This document shows, piece after piece, positions 12,967 through 14,948 of a stretch of DNA of 14,948 nucleotides. Numbering within the stretch: the first letter of the stretch is position 1; each line of letters starts with the position of its first letter. A program made the translations under genes and the position numbers. The DNA comes from Acidimicrobiia bacterium (GTDB lineage Bacteria > Actinomycetota > Acidimicrobiia > Acidimicrobiales > Acidimicrobilacustridaceae), in the NCBI GenBank assembly GCA_016462055.1, contig JAEMTX010000029.1:1-14948 (forward strand). The letters are read 5' to 3'. Under the pieces are notes generated by a model. The model ran no database searches. It was not told where the DNA came from and was given only the letters and a program-made list of their open reading frames with translations.

Positions 12967-14172
12967 TCAGCTGCTCTTTGCGACAAGTTCCGCGATGCGG
13001 CCGATGCCTTCGACTATGTCGGCATCGCTCACGGCAAACGAAATGCGCACATAGCCCGGTGCATCAAATGCTTCACCGGGAACAAGCGCAACCTTGGCTT
13101 GATCGAGAATGACCTCGCACAGTTCCGAGGTTGTTGTTGGAGTCACGCCACCGAAGTTGCGACCAAACAAACCTTCCATCGACGGGAACGCATAGAACGC
13201 ACCTTGGGGAACCATGCATGTGACGCCGGGAATGTCGTTGAGTAGACCGTGAATGAGGATCGCACGACGCGCAAACGCTTCGCGCATTTCCTCGACGCAT
13301 TCGAGACCGCCTTCGATCGCGGCGATAGCGGCACGCTGCGAAACGTTCGCGACGTTCGACGTGGAATGCGACTGAAGGTTTGTGGCGGCTTTGATGAGAT
13401 CGGCAGGACCGATCATCCAGCCGACCCGCCAGCCGGTCATGGCATAGGTCTTGGCAACGCCGTTGATAATCACGCAGGTATCGGCAAGACCGGGCACCTC
13501 GGCGAGGATCGACGTGAACACGTTGTCGTCGAAGGTGAGATGTTCGTAAATCTCATCGGTGATGACCCAAATACCGTGCTTGAGGGCCCACTCACCAATG
13601 GCACGAACTTCCTCGGGCGGGTACACCGCACCAGTTGGATTCGAAGGCGAAACGAACACGAGTGCTTTGGTCTTATCGGTGCGAGCCGCTTCAAGTTGTT
13701 CAACGGTGACGCGGAAACCTGATTCAGCATCGCTGGGAAGCACAACCGAAACGCCACCGGCCAACGCGATGGGCTCGGGGTAGGTCGTCCAGTACGGCGC
13801 CGGAAGCAGAACTTCATCGCCAGGATTCAAGAGTGCTTCGAAGGTGTTGTAGACCGCGTGCTTTCCACCGTTGGTGACAAGCACCTGACTGGGCGAGACC
13901 ACAACCTTGGAATCACGAAGCGTCTTGGCCGCAATCGCGTCTTTCAGTTCCGGCAAGCCCGCGGCGGGCGTATAGCGATGGTTCTTGGGATCGCGCGCAG
14001 CTCCAACGGCGGCCTCGACCACATGGGCCGGTGTCGGGAAGTCAGGCTCACCTGCACCGAACCCGATGACGGGCTCGCCGGCGGCCTTCAGCGCTTTGGC
14101 CCGGGCATCGACCGCAAGGGTCGCAGATTCGGTGATGGCGGAGACACGGCGAGAAAGGCGCTCTGGGGCCAT
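12967..14172 (-). CDS. pyridoxal-phosphate aminotransferase, class I, aspartate aminotransferase-like
   Basis: Fold type I aminotransferase of 401 residues. The AspAT 1-beta type N-terminus is present (RRVSAITESATLAVDARAKA, then GFGAGEPDFPTP). NHRYTPAAGLPELKDAI and VTNGGKHAVY (cofactor phosphate) follow, then PAPYWTTYPE, SPSNPTGAVY (Asn/Pro/Gly motif) and DEIYEHLTF (cofactor Asp/Tyr). The Schiff-base lysine is Lys241 in NGVAKTYAMTGWR. The C-terminal YVRISFAVSD supplies the substrate-carboxylate Arg. Aspartate:2-oxoglutarate transfer is most likely, but related enzymes also use aromatic acids or prephenate. I start at ATG 14170-14172 (AAGGA 8 nt upstream); GTG 14211 would add 13 unconserved residues. 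First gene of a unit with the peptidase and serA. Confidence 0.93.
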   Translation of the reverse strand: MAPERLSRRVSAITESATLAVDARAKALKAAGEPVIGFGAGEPDFPTPAHVVEAAVGAARDPKNHRYTPAAGLPELKDAIAAKTLRDSKVVVSPSQVLVTNGGKHAVYNTFEALLNPGDEVLLPAPYWTTYPEPIALAGGVSVVLPSDAESGFRVTVEQLEAARTDKTKALVFVSPSNPTGAVYPPEEVRAIGEWALKHGIWVITDEIYEHLTFDDNVFTSILAEVPGLADTCVIINGVAKTYAMTGWRVGWMIGPADLIKAATNLQSHSTSNVANVSQRAAIAAIEGGLECVEEMREAFARRAILIHGLLNDIPGVTCMVPQGAFYAFPSMEGLFGRNFGGVTPTTTSELCEVILDQAKVALVPGEAFDAPGYVRISFAVSDADIVEGIGRIAELVAKSS

Positions 14173-14315
14173 TGGGGAAGTCCTTGGATCGACTGATGCG
14201 GGCGCCCGCACGCTACCGGTTCAGCGACCCTCCCCCGCATCGAATTCGGTGTGACCCACGGCGTAACGCGACCACCCTCTCGGAGTGCGACGATGGAGAG
14301 GTGAGCGCATCCCCC
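14173..14315. promoter_or_regulatory. divergent intergenic region between the aminotransferase and serC, with a perfect palindrome
   Basis: This 143-bp gap must hold promoters in both directions. It contains the perfect 14-bp palindrome TGCGGGCGCCCGCA at 14197-14210, about 25 bp before the aminotransferase start. It could be an operator or an mRNA hairpin. TAGCGT next to it, on the minus strand, is a possible -10 box with no clear -35. No convincing promoter for serC was found. Confidence 0.35.
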
Positions 14316-14948
14316 ATGACCATCCCCACCGATCTCCTTCCCGCCGACGGCCGCTTTGGTTGCGGCCCCTCGAAGGTTCGCCCCGAGGCCGTTGCAGCAC
14401 TGGCTGAGGCCGGTAGCGAGTACCTCGGCACCAGCCACCGACAAGACACCGTCAAGTACATGGTGAGCCGCCTGCGCAATGGGCTGGCCGAAATGTTTGC
14501 CCTTCCCGACGGCTACGAGATCATGCTCGGCAACGGTGGCTCCACCGTGTTCTGGGATATCGCCACCTTCGGCCTCATCGATCGACGAAGCCAACATCTC
14601 ACCTTCGGTGAGTTCTCCTCAAAGTTTGCGCAAGCCGCAGCTGCAGCGCCGTTCCTCGACGACCCCGTCGTCATCAAGAGTGAAGTTGGAACGCACCCCC
14701 AGCCAATTGTCGACGATGCAATCGACACCTATGCGTTCACCCATAACGAAACGTCAACCGGTGTCTCGATGCAGTTGGTGCGCCCTGCTGGCTCAGAGGG
14801 CAAAGCGCTCGTGCTCGTCGATGCAACTTCTGCTGCTGGCGGCCTTCGCTTCGATGCTTCACAGACCGACGTCTATTACTTCGCCCCGCAGAAGTGCCTC
14901 GCCTCCGATGGTGGCCTCTGGCTCGCCGCCGCCTCCCCCGCCGCGGTT
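14316..14948 (+). CDS. serC: phosphoserine aminotransferase, N-terminal 211 residues, runs off the right edge
   Basis: Transfers an amino group from glutamate to 3-phosphohydroxypyruvate, the second serine step. The reading begins MTIPTDLLPADGRFGCGPSK and matches the actinobacterial SerC type: GTSHRQDTVKYMVSRLRNGL, LGNGGSTVFWDIATFGLI (cofactor phosphate) and LVLVDATSAAGG (cofactor Asp). The Schiff-base lysine is Lys193 in YYFAPQKCLASDGG. The frame stays open to the last base, and the C-terminal half is missing. ATG 14316 fits the conserved N-terminus. GTG 14301 is in frame and cannot be excluded, though GGAGAG lies too close to it; an AGGTG 13 nt before the ATG is a weak site. Divergent from the aminotransferase. 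Confidence 0.94.
   Translation, partial: MTIPTDLLPADGRFGCGPSKVRPEAVAALAEAGSEYLGTSHRQDTVKYMVSRLRNGLAEMFALPDGYEIMLGNGGSTVFWDIATFGLIDRRSQHLTFGEFSSKFAQAAAAAPFLDDPVVIKSEVGTHPQPIVDDAIDTYAFTHNETSTGVSMQLVRPAGSEGKALVLVDATSAAGGLRFDASQTDVYYFAPQKCLASDGGLWLAAASPAAV

Noticed and set aside
11997..13112. A 371-residue plus-strand ORF opposite the oligopeptidase, and similar long ORFs at 10025-11029 and 4487-5203.
   Set aside because: They lie antisense to well-supported genes, have low-complexity shadow-like compositions, and show no domains.
14173..14211. A GTG start at 14211 for the aminotransferase.
   Set aside because: It adds 13 unconserved residues and overlaps a possible -10 box; ATG 14172 has a ribosome site.
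1..14948. Mobile elements, CRISPR arrays, tRNA/rRNA genes, riboswitches or a defence/biosynthetic cluster.
   Set aside because: I saw no transposase, phage or defence gene, no spaced repeats and no tRNA-like fold. The T-box-like option for leuA and leuB was set aside because leader peptides explain the hairpins.

Overview
The window is 14.9 kb of bacterial chromosome with high G+C. It is packed with housekeeping and amino-acid biosynthesis genes and shows no mobile DNA. Protein families, frequent GTG starts, apparently leaderless promoters (a TANNNT -10 box about 6 nt before the start codon) and an IclR-type regulator divergent from leuCD all point to an actinobacterium. Acidimicrobiia is my best guess, from general impression only.

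Layout, left to right. (1) 1-1661, minus strand: a branched-chain unit of leader peptide, attenuator, leuB and ilvE; ilvE runs off the left edge. (2) 1734-3104, plus strand: greA and an alpha/beta hydrolase. (3) 3154-5390, minus strand: an IclR-family regulator and a Ppx/GppA phosphatase, overlapping by 4 nt. (4) 5489-7505, plus strand: leuC and leuD, divergent from the regulator across a compact promoter/operator region. (5) 7507-9278, minus strand: leuA behind its own promoter, leucine-rich leader peptide and attenuator. (6) 9320-14172, minus strand: an aspartate-family aminotransferase, an S9 oligopeptidase and serA. (7) 14316-end, plus strand: the start of serC, divergent from the aminotransferase.

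How the genes work together. LeuA, LeuCD, LeuB and IlvE carry out the leucine branch from 2-ketoisovalerate to leucine. SerA and SerC are the first two steps of serine synthesis. The main regulatory result is that the leucine pathway is split into three separately controlled units. leuA has a Leu-codon leader (MRSFSLELLLR). leuB-ilvE has an Ile/Val-codon leader with no leucine (MSTPSPRRSRSIVIIR). leuCD has no visible attenuator, but it shares a palindromic candidate operator with an LtbR/NdgR-like IclR regulator. The two attenuators have the same architecture: the peptide ends in Arg-stop, the first hairpin starts on the G of the TAG stop codon, and an intrinsic terminator follows.

No stretch over 300 bases lacks a gene. 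The longest gaps (1487-1733, 9088-9319, 14173-14315, 5391-5488) are described in the entries. I saw no tRNA, rRNA, CRISPR array, insertion sequence or phage gene.
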